From an uncultured Porphyromonadaceae bacterium (GTDB lineage Bacteria > Bacteroidota > Bacteroidia > Bacteroidales > Muribaculaceae), in NCBI GenBank assembly GCA_947177595.1, contig CAMWUZ010000146.1, positions 1-5,110 on the forward strand: 5,110 bases of DNA, read 5' to 3'. Both the position numbers and the translations under genes were made by a program. Below, in pieces: positions 5,090-5,110 of this stretch (its first letter is position 1; every line of letters starts with the position of its first letter). A model generated the notes under the pieces. That model searched no databases. It had not been told where the DNA came from and worked only from the letters and a program-made list of their open reading frames with translations.

Positions 5090-5110
5090 GTTAGGGGTGG
5101 GATTATTGGG

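Larger units (their letters stand above)
4631..5110. other. Right-hand region without an intact large gene
   Basis: This 480-bp stretch holds the toxin-antitoxin promoter and operator at its left end, a possible small mobile element (4779-4893), a short DUF5053-like fragment (4897-5013), a GC-rich hairpin (5029-5055) and a degenerate half CRISPR repeat (5068-5089). An exact TAnnTTTG (TATCTTTG, 4879-4886) occurs on the + strand but lacks a TTTG at the right distance. No tRNA or rRNA is seen. The mixture of fragments suggests decayed accessory DNA. Confidence 0.5.

Overview
The window is the downstream part of a type II-C CRISPR-Cas locus from a member of the Bacteroidota, probably a gut Bacteroidales. 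This rests on the Cas9/Cas1/Cas2 sequence types, the 47-bp repeat beginning GTTGTGATTAGC in its crRNA sense, and promoters of the Bacteroides form (TTTG, 19-21 bp, TAnnTTTG) instead of the E. coli form. Three genes run on the + strand: the C-terminal 522 residues of Cas9 (start outside the window), cas1 overlapping it by 8 bp, and cas2 3 bp later. A 117-bp gap with several hairpins follows, then a CRISPR array of 12 identical 47-bp repeats and 11 spacers of 29-30 bp (2933-3823).

Several signals say the array is transcribed on the - strand, convergent with the cas genes. Every repeat carries GTTG-N19-TATTTTTG on that strand, a good match to the Bacteroides promoter, so each repeat could start its own crRNA as in Neisseria II-C arrays. 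At the cas2 end, the last 12 bases of the terminal repeat pair with an inverted copy just outside the array, making a 12-bp hairpin followed by a U-rich stretch. That looks like an array terminator built from the repeat itself. Its one wobble pair forms only in the - strand RNA.

Right of the array, a two-gene operon on the - strand encodes a HigB/Gp49-like toxin and then a HigA-like XRE antitoxin, reading toward the array. It has a clear promoter (GTTG-N20-TACCTTTG) overlapped by a 26-bp near-palindrome that is a likely operator, and a hairpin terminator lies between it and the array. The far right (4631-5110) has no intact large gene. It holds a short DUF5053-like gene fragment, a possible 115-bp MITE-like element with 11-bp terminal inverted repeats, a GC-rich hairpin, and a 22-bp degenerate copy of one half of the CRISPR repeat. 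All three changes in that copy would keep base pairing with a - strand crRNA.

No ordinary tracrRNA anti-repeat (complement of the 5' half of the repeat) is present, so the tracrRNA must lie upstream of cas9 or beyond the right edge. The most interesting points are the repeat-embedded promoter, the repeat-built terminator, the anti-repeat-like segment at the right edge, and the toxin-antitoxin operon next to the leader side.
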